This document shows, piece after piece, positions 1-7,823 of a DNA stretch of 64,000 bases. The DNA comes from Stenotrophomonas rhizophila (GTDB taxonomy: Bacteria; Pseudomonadota; Gammaproteobacteria; Xanthomonadales; Xanthomonadaceae). How positions within the stretch are numbered: position 1 is the stretch's first letter; every line of letters begins with the position of its first letter. The DNA is taken from assembly GCF_020857975.1 (NCBI RefSeq), contig NZ_JACWUO010000002.1:248001-312000 (forward strand), given 5' to 3'. Position numbers and translations under genes: made by a program. The notes beneath the pieces were generated by a model. That model was not told the origin of the DNA and made no database searches. It saw nothing but the letters and a program-made list of their open reading frames with translations.

Positions 1-1209
1 TCGCGGCTGCGCCTGGACCAGCTCAGCCGTTACGGCCACACCGGCATGGTCGATACCCGGCTGCGCCTGGAACAGGGCCGCAGCAGCAACCGGGTCACCC
101 CCGCCAAGGGCCCGGCCTCGCGTTACATCATCGATGCGCCCACGGCCACCAGCAGCGTGCGCGGCACCGTGTTCCGGGTCAGCGCCGGCGGCGATGGGCG
201 CAGTGCCGCCACCGAAGTGATCGAAGGCAAGGTGCAGGTGGGCAACCGCCGCGGCCAACGCCTGGTCACCCCGGGCCACGCCACCCGCAGCGATTCGCCC
301 GATACCGCGCCCGGCGCCATGGAAACCCTGCTGCCGGCGCCCGTGCTGGACCGCACGCAGCTGCGCCTGGACCCGCTGCCGGCGCAGCTGGCGTGGTCGC
401 CGGTGGCCGGTGCCGACCATTACCGGGCCGAAGTGGTGCGCGCCGACCAGCCGGAAATCCTGCTGTTCGCCCAGGACACCCGCGCCACCGCGCTGAGCGT
501 GCCCGACCTGCCGCCGGGCGAACTGCGGGTACTGGTGCGCGCGGTCAACGCGCAAGGGGTGGAAGGCCTGGATGCCGAGCGCGATTTCCTGGTCCGCGAC
601 CAGCCGCCGGCCCCGCTGACGGTGCGCCCGGTCAACCAGCAGACCATCAACAGCGCGCGCCCGCGCTTTGAATGGAGCCAGGTCGGCAGCGCCGAGACCA
701 GCGTGCTGCAGATCGCCCACGATGCGCAGTTCCTGCAACCGGTGCTGGAGCAGGAAAGCCGCGGCACCCACCTGCGCCCGGCCCGCGACCTGCCCCCCGG
801 CGCCTATTTCTGGCGGGTGGCCTCGCGCGATGGCAACGGCCACCGCGGCCGCTTCGGGCAACCGGTGGCGCTGACCATTAGCGACGCGCCGGTGGACCCG
901 GCCCTGCAACCGCCGCAGGCGGCCAAGGGCCAGCTGACCCTGCGCTGGCAGGCCGGGCAAGCCGGGCAACGCTACCGTGTGCAGCTGGACCGCCGCGGCG
1001 ATTTCGCCCAGCCGCTGCTGGACCGTGAACTCGACCAACCCGAGGTAACCCTCAAGCGCCCCTGGCGCGGCACCTTGCATGTGCGCGTGCAGTACATCGA
1101 CGAGGACGGCTACCTCGGCCCGTTCTCGCCGGCACAGCAGGTCAAACTGCCCTGCCGCACCTGCTATGGCGCCGGCGGCGGCGCCCTGCTGCTGTGGTTG
1201 CTGCTGTGA
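1..1209 (+). CDS. FecR-domain periplasmic protein, 5' truncated by window edge
   Basis: The frame is open from base 1, so the N-terminus lies outside the window; 402 residues are visible. Residues about 42-95 carry the FecR signature (APTATSSVRGTVFRV, then VIEGKVQVGN). The rest looks like tandem fibronectin-like beta modules with repeated W(S/R)-containing strands (LAWSPVAGADHYRAEV, FEWSQVGSAETSVLQI, FWRVASRDGNG). It ends in a short hydrophobic tail (ALLLWLLL). FecR-domain proteins of this layout often carry an N-terminal signal or LysM region, which cannot be seen here. The stop overlaps the GTG start of the CHASE2-GGDEF gene (GTGA), so the two are surely cotranscribed. I infer a periplasmic partner of the downstream CHASE2 sensor. 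Confidence 0.85.
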   Translation, partial: SRLRLDQLSRYGHTGMVDTRLRLEQGRSSNRVTPAKGPASRYIIDAPTATSSVRGTVFRVSAGGDGRSAATEVIEGKVQVGNRRGQRLVTPGHATRSDSPDTAPGAMETLLPAPVLDRTQLRLDPLPAQLAWSPVAGADHYRAEVVRADQPEILLFAQDTRATALSVPDLPPGELRVLVRAVNAQGVEGLDAERDFLVRDQPPAPLTVRPVNQQTINSARPRFEWSQVGSAETSVLQIAHDAQFLQPVLEQESRGTHLRPARDLPPGAYFWRVASRDGNGHRGRFGQPVALTISDAPVDPALQPPQAAKGQLTLRWQAGQAGQRYRVQLDRRGDFAQPLLDRELDQPEVTLKRPWRGTLHVRVQYIDEDGYLGPFSPAQQVKLPCRTCYGAGGGALLLWLLL

Positions 1210-2840
1210 AACCGCGGGCGCTGCCCTGGCTGCAGCGGATCGCGGTGGCGCTGCTGTTCGGCGCACTTGCCGCGGCGGCCAGCCACTGGCACTGGTTCTG
1301 GCAGCAGGACGAGGCGGTCTACGACGCCTATGTCGGCCGCTGGGACTACCCACCCGATCCGCGCCTGCTGATCGTGGCCATCGACGACAACAGCCTGCAG
1401 CAGATCGGCCAATGGCCGTGGCCGCGCTCCACCCACGCACGCCTGCTCGACCGCCTCACCCAGGCCGGCAGCACCCGGGTAGTGCTGGACCTGATGCTGT
1501 CCGAGCCGGACCGCCAGGACAACGCCCAGGATGCCGAGCTGGCCGCCGCGATCCGGCGCAACGGGCACGTGGTGCTGCCGGTGCTGGCCGCGCCGGCCAG
1601 CGGCCCGCGCATGGCCGAGGAACTGCTGCCGATCCCGCTGATCACCGCCAACGCGGCCACCCTGGGCCACAGCGATGTCGAAGTGGATGCCGATGGGGTG
1701 GCGCGCGGGCTCTACCTCACCGCCGGGATCGGCTCACCGCACTGGCCGGCCCTGGGCCTGGCGCTGGCCGACCGCCACGGCCCGATGCCCGGCCTGCGCG
1801 ACCCGCAGCCGGACCAGGCCTCGCCCTACCAGTGGCGGCGCGACCACTATGTGCGGGTGCGCTATGCCGGGCCGCCGGAACGCTTCCCGCAGGTGTCCTA
1901 TGTGGACGTGCTCGACGGCAAGGTCGATGCGGCGATGCTGCGTGGGCGGCTGGTGCTGGTGGGCATGACCGCCAGTGGCATCGCGCCACGGCTGCTGACC
2001 CCGACCAGCCGCGAACGCTGGATGAGCGGCAGCGAGTACCAGGCCAACGTGGCCTCGATGCTGCTCGGCGACAAGGTCATCACCCTGCTGCCGACCTATT
2101 GGCAGGACCTGCTGAGCGGAGTGCTGGTAGCGCTGTGCTGCCTGGGCCTGACCCTGCCGCGGGCGGCGGCCAGCGCCCTGCTGGCACTGCCATTGACCCT
2201 GCTGCTGAGTTTCGTGCTGCTGCGCGCCGGCAACCTGTGGTTCGCCCCGGCCGCGGCGCTGACCGCGATGCTGGCGGCGATCCTGGCCTGGGTGCTGTGC
2301 CGGATCAGCGCATGGCGCCGGCAGGCCAACAGCGATGCGCTGACCGGGCTGGGCAACCGGCTGCGCTTCGAACAGGCGCTGCAGCAGGAACACGACGCCG
2401 GCCGCCGCAGTGGCCGCCCGCTGAGCCTGGTGTTGATCGACGTCGACCACTTCAAGCACCACAACGACATCTACGGCCACCACGCCGGCGACAACGTATT
2501 GCGCCAGATCGCCAGCGCCATCGGCGCGCACGCGCGCCGCCCACGCGACATGGCCGCGCGTTTTGGCGGCGACGAATTCGCGCTGATCCTGCCCGACACC
2601 GCCGCCGATGGCGCGGCACTGGTGGTCGAAGACCTGCTCGCCTGCGCGCGCGGCATGGAGGTTCCCGCCAGCCCCGGCGATACCACCCGGATCACCCTGA
2701 CCGTGGGGGTGTTCACCCGCGTGCCCGGCGCGCATACCGAGCCGCACCATTTCTTCGAAGGTGCCGACGCCGCGCTGTACCGCGCCAAGGCAGCCGGCCG
2801 CAACGGCTACGTCACCGACGATGGTGCCGACGCGGGCTAG
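1206..2840 (+). CDS. CHASE2-domain diguanylate cyclase
   Basis: 544 residues if started at the GTG that overlaps the upstream stop; another in-frame GTG lies at 1194. An N-terminal membrane helix (about residues 8-28) is followed by a periplasmic CHASE2 domain (about 35-285, with FDxx-type start DEAVYDAYV and RLLIVAIDDNSL). Two or three membrane helices follow (about 300-370), then a C-terminal GGDEF domain (about 385-540). The active-site signature FGGDEF is intact, so c-di-GMP synthesis is expected. An RxxD motif (RPRD) sits exactly five residues before GGDEF, the position of the inhibitory product-binding I-site. Overlap with the FecR gene suggests a periplasmic signal controls c-di-GMP production. 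Confidence 0.92.
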   Translation: MKPRALPWLQRIAVALLFGALAAAASHWHWFWQQDEAVYDAYVGRWDYPPDPRLLIVAIDDNSLQQIGQWPWPRSTHARLLDRLTQAGSTRVVLDLMLSEPDRQDNAQDAELAAAIRRNGHVVLPVLAAPASGPRMAEELLPIPLITANAATLGHSDVEVDADGVARGLYLTAGIGSPHWPALGLALADRHGPMPGLRDPQPDQASPYQWRRDHYVRVRYAGPPERFPQVSYVDVLDGKVDAAMLRGRLVLVGMTASGIAPRLLTPTSRERWMSGSEYQANVASMLLGDKVITLLPTYWQDLLSGVLVALCCLGLTLPRAAASALLALPLTLLLSFVLLRAGNLWFAPAAALTAMLAAILAWVLCRISAWRRQANSDALTGLGNRLRFEQALQQEHDAGRRSGRPLSLVLIDVDHFKHHNDIYGHHAGDNVLRQIASAIGAHARRPRDMAARFGGDEFALILPDTAADGAALVVEDLLACARGMEVPASPGDTTRITLTVGVFTRVPGAHTEPHHFFEGADAALYRAKAAGRNGYVTDDGADAG

Positions 2841-2873
2841 GGATGACGCCGTCGCATCGCCGGCGGCCGCCAT

Positions 2874-4181
2874 CTACCAGCACGACATCGCCCGTTGGTA
2901 ACCGGCCAGTCCATCGGACACCGGCCGGGTGACGGTATCCAGCCGCGTCATCAGCACCGTGTCGTGCCCCTGCTCGGACTGGGACTGGATCAGATAGCGC
3001 CCCGTTGGCAACATCAACTCAACCTTGGCAGTCCCAGCAGCCACCAGCACCTGGTCGACCGCTGTCGAACCGGCAGGTTCGTCAGCTGCCACTGCACGGA
3101 CCAGGCGACGCTGGTCACCGGCCGGCAACGCAATGACGTACGGCAACCGGTATCCGCACATGTAGAGCCAGGCAGGCCGGGCGGTAACCGACGCCAGCGC
3201 TGGATGGAAGACCACCATATCCACCCCGTCGCGCGTGGCATAATCACCACCGTTCAGCCGAACGGCCGCAACGTAATTGGGTAGCAGGGGCCGCAGCGAT
3301 CGGTACAGGGGCGTCTCTCTGGCCGGTGCCGGGTGTGGGAGCCCCGCGTTCTGGTCCACCGTCAACGGGTCCAGTCCACCGAGCCGACGCAACCACGCGC
3401 CCATCCACTCGCGTCCCCGGGCGTCGACCGTTTCGCGCAGATGGCTACCGCCGGAAAAGATGAACACACGTGCATCGGGATCGGCGACCAGCAGGTCGAC
3501 AATATTGCGTGCCTGTGCCCACTCACGGGCGGACGGGCCACTATCGGCGGGCGCATGCAGCGCCTGATCCTCGCGCTGCTCATAAGGAAACAGGACATAG
3601 CCGATGCGCTGTGCATAGCGCACAAGATCGGCAAACACCGGATCGGCGGTGTACACGCCGGTGGCCGCATCCGGCGCGCCATCGCGCATGCTTCCTGCAA
3701 CCCCGTCGGTGAAGGTTTCCGCCCCGAAATGGGTGTACCCCAGCCCGCGCAGCCGGGCTGCCAGCGCCAACGCAAACGCGCGTTGACGTGAATCGGCATG
3801 GGACTCATTGAGAATGACCACACGCCGAGTACGGGCCAGGGCGGCGATCGCGTCCACGGCACGCTCCATCACCGCCCGCGGGGGCGGCGGCATGTCCACC
3901 ACCTTCTGTGGATATGCCTGGGCCATCAGCCGCTCCGCGCCAGACTCGTCACCCGCGATGGCCAACAGCTGGGCCAACTCCGACGGTCCGATACGGCCCA
4001 GTGCGTGCATACGCTCGGCCTCGACCAGCGCCGGGAGCACCCTCCCCTCACCTGCCCGCTGCCAGAGAACATGCAACGGGGTGAACGACTCCGCCAACGG
4101 CCCCTGGTACGCCGAGGAAGCCACCGCCCCGGCAAGCAACGCGGCCGCCACCGCACACCGCCACAACGTCGGGCGCTTCAT
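2874..4181 (-). CDS. Secreted ChaN/EreA (Tiki-like) superfamily protein, possible esterase
   Basis: 435 residues from the ATG at 4181, chosen because it overlaps the ATP-grasp stop (ATGA) and opens a signal peptide (MKRPTLWR, then AVAAALLAGAVASSA). Further upstream codons would add an Arg-rich stretch with no signal. Motifs include VVILNESHAD (125-130 region), FGAETF (152-157) and FSGGSHLRE (242-250). They resemble the GExH, Glu and His motifs of the erythromycin-esterase/ChaN/TIKI fold. Family members include macrolide esterases and haem-binding lipoproteins. The protein should be periplasmic. Being last in the operon after a macrolactone-type ATP-grasp, it could hydrolyse, release or bind the modified peptide; that role is inference. 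GC is visibly lower than in flanking housekeeping genes. Confidence 0.72.
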   Translation of the reverse strand: MKRPTLWRCAVAAALLAGAVASSAYQGPLAESFTPLHVLWQRAGEGRVLPALVEAERMHALGRIGPSELAQLLAIAGDESGAERLMAQAYPQKVVDMPPPPRAVMERAVDAIAALARTRRVVILNESHADSRQRAFALALAARLRGLGYTHFGAETFTDGVAGSMRDGAPDAATGVYTADPVFADLVRYAQRIGYVLFPYEQREDQALHAPADSGPSAREWAQARNIVDLLVADPDARVFIFSGGSHLRETVDARGREWMGAWLRRLGGLDPLTVDQNAGLPHPAPARETPLYRSLRPLLPNYVAAVRLNGGDYATRDGVDMVVFHPALASVTARPAWLYMCGYRLPYVIALPAGDQRRLVRAVAADEPAGSTAVDQVLVAAGTAKVELMLPTGRYLIQSQSEQGHDTVLMTRLDTVTRPVSDGLAGYQRAMSCW

Positions 4182-5251
4182 GATGCCCGCTCCCTCTCCG
4201 CAGCGTCGCCAGCCACCGCGACACGATCGAAACGAGCATGCTCCGCTGCGGATGCGATCGCTGCCATGCGCGACAGCCACTCACCTGCGAACGCGTCGGC
4301 GATCGCGCCTGCGCAGATATCGTCCAGCCACGCCCATGCACCATCCTGGTTGCACTCCAGGAACCAGCAACGGCCTTCTGTATCCACGATGAGGTCCAGG
4401 CTGCCGGTTACCAGCGACATGCCCCGCATGAACGCCAGTATCCTGGCCCGCAGGTCATCGGACACTTCGCACTGGGAAAACATGCCCATCCTGGCTCGCT
4501 TTCGCCAATCAACCCGGGTAGGTGCCGAGCCCTGCGAATCGACCTTGAAGGGCATGACCACCTGACCGATGACCACAACGCGGAGTTCGTAAGCCTTGGT
4601 GATTTCCCGCTGCATGAAGTGAGGGCAGCAGGAAATTTCGTCCTCCCGTGCCGCATGCAGTTCATCAACCGCTACGCGCATCGTCATCACATTGTATGGA
4701 CTGGCTTCGCCTTCTGCGGCCGTACTGATCTTGCTACCGGACAGTGACTTCATCACCACGGCGCCGTCAGTCTCGCCATGGAATTCGACCAGACAGGCTT
4801 TGTCTGTCGAAACGATCGTCGGCGGCACCAGGAACCCGCATTCCCCTGCGACCCGCTGCTGGAAGGGCTTGATCCTACACATTCTGCCCTCCAGCGGATT
4901 GACTACATCACAGCGATTGAGGCCCGCCAAAAGCGTGTAAAGGGCGCGCCATTCATGCGCGCAGTAGCCGCTGAAGGCGGCACTCCCCCTTATGTACAAC
5001 GCCGTGCCTGGAATGATCTTGGCCCGGTCCCATATCAGATACCGGTCGGGCAAGCGGGTCTGATCAAGATAAAGAATCGGAACTCCGCCGCTGTCGGCAA
5101 CCAAGGTGACGCAGGCCGGTTCCAGGTAGTCCAGTACGAATACCGACGCCCCCTTGGCCCTGATCCTGGCAACCACCCGCGCAACATGCGGGTCCTCCAG
5201 CGTGCCCAGCACAACCAGCGGGCACAGCGTCCGCGCATCCTCACTGTCCAT
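4178..5251 (-). CDS. MvdC/MvdD-like ATP-grasp peptide ligase (graspetide-type maturase)
   Basis: 357 residues. The N-terminal third (1-115) resembles the pre-ATP-grasp domain of microviridin-type ligases. The central part (about 120-240) holds RIKPFQQRVAGECGFLVPPT and a KSLSGSKI phosphate-loop-like segment, then YELRVVVIGQVVMPFK. The C-terminal metal/ATP site is GSLDLIVD (283-290) and FLECNQDGAWAWLDD (297-311), with Glu299 and Asn301 as expected metal ligands; the (G/A)xW-W ending is characteristic of MvdC/MvdD relatives. Such enzymes form ester or amide links between Ser/Thr/Lys and Asp/Glu side chains of a precursor peptide. The gene lies 54 bp after the candidate precursor and overlaps the next gene by four bases. 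Assignment to ATP-grasp is firm; substrate identity is inferred from context. Confidence 0.85.
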   Translation of the reverse strand: MDSEDARTLCPLVVLGTLEDPHVARVVARIRAKGASVFVLDYLEPACVTLVADSGGVPILYLDQTRLPDRYLIWDRAKIIPGTALYIRGSAAFSGYCAHEWRALYTLLAGLNRCDVVNPLEGRMCRIKPFQQRVAGECGFLVPPTIVSTDKACLVEFHGETDGAVVMKSLSGSKISTAAEGEASPYNVMTMRVAVDELHAAREDEISCCPHFMQREITKAYELRVVVIGQVVMPFKVDSQGSAPTRVDWRKRARMGMFSQCEVSDDLRARILAFMRGMSLVTGSLDLIVDTEGRCWFLECNQDGAWAWLDDICAGAIADAFAGEWLSRMAAIASAAEHARFDRVAVAGDAAERERAS

Positions 5252-5270
5252 CGCACCTGCCTCGACGCAG

Positions 5271-5298
5271 GGGATGGAGGCCTGGCGGCCTCCATCCC
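5271..5298 (-). promoter_or_regulatory. Intercistronic hairpin between precursor and ATP-grasp genes
   Basis: Perfect 12-bp inverted repeat (GGGATGGAGGCC / GGCCTCCATCCC) with a 4-nt loop, starting 8 bases after the precursor stop codon. No T-tract follows on the minus strand, so it is not a classical intrinsic terminator. In RiPP operons a hairpin here commonly gives more precursor transcript than enzyme transcript, by partial termination or 3'-end protection. That function is inferred. Confidence 0.7.
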
Positions 5299-5305
5299 GG
5301 GCTAC

Positions 5306-5491
5306 TCAGTTTTCGTCGCAACCATCGTCGTTGGATCCACCCGGCCCGACGGTGGTCGTCGACATTTTGGGGATATCGTCCGGCGAGGGGCATTGCGACA
5401 CGCCCCCGCTGACCCTCTCCAGCTCGGCCGCCTGCAGTTGACGCAGGGCGGCACGATCCCTTTCGTGTTGTTGAAGAACAAACGGAATCAT
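5306..5491 (-). CDS. Candidate graspetide-type RiPP precursor with GG leader
   Basis: 61 residues from the ATG at 5491, chosen because AGGAG (5499-5503) lies 7 nt upstream; a GTG two codons earlier would sit on the ribosome site. The leader (1-30) is charged and probably helical and ends LQAAELERVSGG, matching the double-glycine consensus. The predicted core (31-61) is VSQCPSPDDIPKM, then STTTVGPGGSNDDGCDEN. A hydroxyl cluster Ser44-Thr47 is separated by a Gly/Pro turn (49-52) from an acidic cluster Asp55, Asp56, Asp59, Glu60. That is the donor-turn-acceptor layout typical of omega-ester peptides. Two Cys (34, 58) could also pair. No C39 peptidase/transporter is seen nearby. I do not recognise the peptide as a named family. 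Confidence 0.78.
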   Translation of the reverse strand: MIPFVLQQHERDRAALRQLQAAELERVSGGVSQCPSPDDIPKMSTTTVGPGGSNDDGCDEN

Positions 5492-5765
5492 CGTCACACT
5501 CCTCGAAAATTCGACAGGGCGCAGTACCCCGCGCCACCGCTTTCAAGACTATTCTGGCAACAGGCATCGCCGACCAAAGCTTCCGAGTGCGACAACATGC
5601 TGTCACCGGTATGGTCAACCCTTCACTGGCCGACGATGTTTTTATCGAACGCAGCGGCCTGCGTGTCAAGGTCATTATTGGTTGCCACGGCAAGCCTTGT
5701 TTGCACTCCTCTGTCGCCGCCTCGGCAGGCACACGTCCGCCGTGCGGCGGCGGGCAAGACAGGTC
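5492..5765. promoter_or_regulatory. Divergent control region between precursor and XRE regulator
   Basis: 274 bp without a convincing gene, separating the minus-strand RiPP operon from the plus-strand XRE gene. It is clearly poorer in GC than the rest of the window and should hold both promoters and any operator of the XRE protein. I could not pick out a promoter pair or palindrome with confidence. An open frame runs through it into the XRE gene but lacks a ribosome site. Confidence 0.45.
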
Positions 5766-6134
5766 ATGGGCATGGGGAAAATCGGGATTCCCGCACGGAT
5801 ACGCAGCGCACGCATCCAGGCCGCACTCTCCCAGCGCAGCCTGGCCGAACGGCTACGGGTCAGCCGGGGCGCGGTGGCCAACTGGGAGTGCACCAGCGCG
5901 GCATTGCCCGCGATGCAGCACCTGCAAGCCATTGCAGTCATCACGGGGGTATCGTTTGAGTGGCTTGCTACCGGGCGCGGCCCGATGGCGTCCCCGCCCC
6001 CAGACGGATCATGCGCTGTCGGCGAAGACGAATGGCATCTGATTGCTGCGTTTCGCACGCTCCCCAAACCACTGCGCGAACAAATCCTGAGCGTGATCGC
6101 GCCGCTGGCCGGACAGCCTTGGCCGCCACCGTGA
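5766..6134 (+). CDS. XRE-family helix-turn-helix regulator
   Basis: 122 residues from ATG 5766 (AGACAGG upstream); an ATG at 5772 is also possible, and an earlier ATG at 5682 gives an Arg-rich extension unlike the family. An HTH_3 domain covers about residues 6-70: IRSARIQAALSQRSLAERL, VSRGAVANWE (recognition helix) and ISFEWLATGRGP-like ending (here GVSFEWLATGRGP). The short tail (HLIAAFRTLPKPLREQIL) has no peptidase domain, so it is a simple Cro/CI-like DNA-binding protein. It is divergent from the RiPP operon and is the obvious candidate for its regulator; this is inferred from position only. Confidence 0.85.
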   Translation: MGMGKIGIPARIRSARIQAALSQRSLAERLRVSRGAVANWECTSAALPAMQHLQAIAVITGVSFEWLATGRGPMASPPPDGSCAVGEDEWHLIAAFRTLPKPLREQILSVIAPLAGQPWPPP

Positions 6135-6197
6135 ATGCCGCAACCATACGCACGCGAATGTTAGACTCATTCCCTCCTCCCAGCGTGATCCGCCCCG

Positions 6198-6662
6198 ATG
6201 AACGCCAGCCTGTTCCGCCACGGCATCAACCTGTGGCCGCCCTTCCTGTTCGCCGGCATCCACGTCACCGAGGTCAGCCCGGACTACCGCCGCGTGCGCG
6301 TGGAACTGCGCATGCGCCCTTGGAACCGCAACTACGTGGGCACCCATTTCGGCGGCAGCCTGTTCGCCATGACCGACCCGTTCTGGATGCTGACCGTGAT
6401 GCAGAACCTGGGCCGCGACTACTACGTGTGGGACCGTGCCGGCGAGATCGAATTCCTCAAGCCCGGCCGCGGCACCGTATCGGCCGAATTCCGCCTGGAC
6501 GACGTGCTGCTGGACCAGCTGCGCGCGGCCACCGCCAGCGGCGAGAAGTACCTGCACTGGTTCAGCAACGACATCGTCGATGCCCAAGGCGAGGTGGTCG
6601 CCCGCGTGCGCAAGCAGGTGTACCTGCGCCTCAAGCCCGACGCGCGCCAGCCCGCTGCCTGA
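6198..6662 (+). CDS. DUF4442 / hotdog-fold thioesterase-like protein
   Basis: 154 residues. The segment RNYVGTHFGGSLFAMTDPF (about 44-62) is the conserved DUF4442/PaaI-like hotdog region, where the G-T-H-F-G-G-S turn precedes the long helix. Hotdog proteins usually act on acyl-CoA or acyl-carrier thioesters; DUF4442 members lack a proven substrate. No signal peptide, so cytosolic. It stands alone with 63 bp upstream to the XRE gene and about 290 bp downstream. Family assignment is good, function is not established. Confidence 0.8.
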   Translation: MNASLFRHGINLWPPFLFAGIHVTEVSPDYRRVRVELRMRPWNRNYVGTHFGGSLFAMTDPFWMLTVMQNLGRDYYVWDRAGEIEFLKPGRGTVSAEFRLDDVLLDQLRAATASGEKYLHWFSNDIVDAQGEVVARVRKQVYLRLKPDARQPAA

Positions 6663-6675
6663 CCGGCCGCCGGCA

Positions 6676-6815
6676 GGGTCGGTTCCCGATCGACCGCCGT
6701 TGCCCCCCCACATTCGGTGGCGCCATGGCCGCCATCGGGCAGCGCGCTCCCCCGCCGCAGGTCATGCGTGCAATGGTCCGGCGGGATCCACCTGCAGTCG
6801 TTCGGGAACCGACCC
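6676..6815. repeat. Long-spaced inverted repeat in intergenic DNA
   Basis: A perfect 14-bp inverted repeat (GGGTCGGTTCCCGA at 6676-6689; its complement at 6802-6815) encloses 112 bp in the 292-bp gap between the DUF4442 and DUF502 genes. No open frame here looks real. It may be a folded RNA or the relic of a small element; no terminator T-tract is present. Confidence 0.5.
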
Positions 6816-6954
6816 TACCAACCCGACATCGGCACACCGCCTGCTGGTCCTTGCCCGTAACTGCCCGGGCCTGCGCCACAACCGCCCCCCAACGCCGCAC
6901 CCGCGACGGCCGGCGGTGCGCTAAACCGGGCGGCGGCCCCGCTACAATGCGCCG

Positions 6955-7632
6955 ATGTCGCCCCAAGCCCCCCAACTCGTTCCGCGTCCCTCCCTGCAGC
7001 GCCTGTTCCTGACCGGCCTGCTGACCCTGCTGCCGATCTGGCTGACCTGGGTGGTGGTCAAATTCGTGTTCGTGCTGCTGTCGGGCATTTCCAGCCCGGT
7101 GGTGGTGCCGCTGTCGGAACAGATCGCCGCCTCGTTCCCGCACTACCTGGGCTGGGTCAAGGTCGAGTGGATGCAGAACCTGATCGGCCTGGCCGCGACC
7201 CTGCTGGTGATCCTCAGCGTGGGCGTGCTCAGCCGCCGGGTGATCGGCCAGCGCCTGCTGCGCTGGTTCGGTGCGGTGATCAAGCGCATCCCGCTGGCCA
7301 GCACCATCTACGAAAGCGCCAAGAAACTGCTGGACATGCTGCAGACCGAGCCGGGCAGCACCCAGCGCGTGGTGCTGATCGACTTCCCGCACCGCGAGAT
7401 GAAATCGGTCGGGCTGGTCACCCGGGTGATCCGCGAACAGGGCACCAACCGCGAATTGGCCGCCGTCTACGTGCCCACCACGCCCAACCCGACCTCGGGC
7501 TACCTGGAAATCGTGCCGGTGGAACTGCTGACCCCCACCGACTGGACCGTCGACCAGGCCATGAGCTTCATCATCTCCGGTGGCGCGGTCGCCCCGGACA
7601 GCATGCCGTTCACCCGCGCCGGCGAACGCTGA
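6955..7632 (+). CDS. DUF502 family membrane protein
   Basis: 225 residues with two strong membrane helices (about 15-42 and 74-98), then a conserved cytosolic or periplasmic domain: RIPLASTIYESAKKLLDML and VVLIDFPHREMKSVGLVT, then VYVPTTPNPTSGYLEIVP. These blocks define DUF502 (COG2928). The PTTPNPTSG motif is highly conserved in the family. Role unknown; relatives occur widely in bacteria and plants. It appears monocistronic: 292 bp precede it and 191 bp follow. Confidence 0.88.
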   Translation: MSPQAPQLVPRPSLQRLFLTGLLTLLPIWLTWVVVKFVFVLLSGISSPVVVPLSEQIAASFPHYLGWVKVEWMQNLIGLAATLLVILSVGVLSRRVIGQRLLRWFGAVIKRIPLASTIYESAKKLLDMLQTEPGSTQRVVLIDFPHREMKSVGLVTRVIREQGTNRELAAVYVPTTPNPTSGYLEIVPVELLTPTDWTVDQAMSFIISGGAVAPDSMPFTRAGER

Positions 7633-7823
7633 ACCCGCCGGCCGCGCAACCGGCGTTGCGATCACGCCCCCTGTGCTACCCGCACTGCGGGAGCTGAACG
7701 CGGCGCGCCATCGCCGCAGCTGACTGCCACCGGTACCGGCAACGCTGACCCGGGCGGCGGTGCTGGCCGTACGCAGGCGAATCGGGCAAGCTCCGGGGTC
7801 AGTGTGTTTTACGGAAACAGCCG

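Noticed and set aside
1079-2932. A 617-codon open frame overlapping the CHASE2-GGDEF gene in another frame
   Set aside because: Arg/Ala/Pro-rich shadow of the GGDEF gene; the correct frame contains FGGDEF and RxxD.
4182-4280. 33-residue N-terminal extension of the ChaN/EreA-like protein
   Set aside because: It would hide the signal peptide inside the protein and lies entirely within the ATP-grasp gene.
5682-5765. N-terminal extension of the XRE regulator
   Set aside because: Arg-rich, no ribosome site, and XRE domains of this size start near the internal ATG at 5766.
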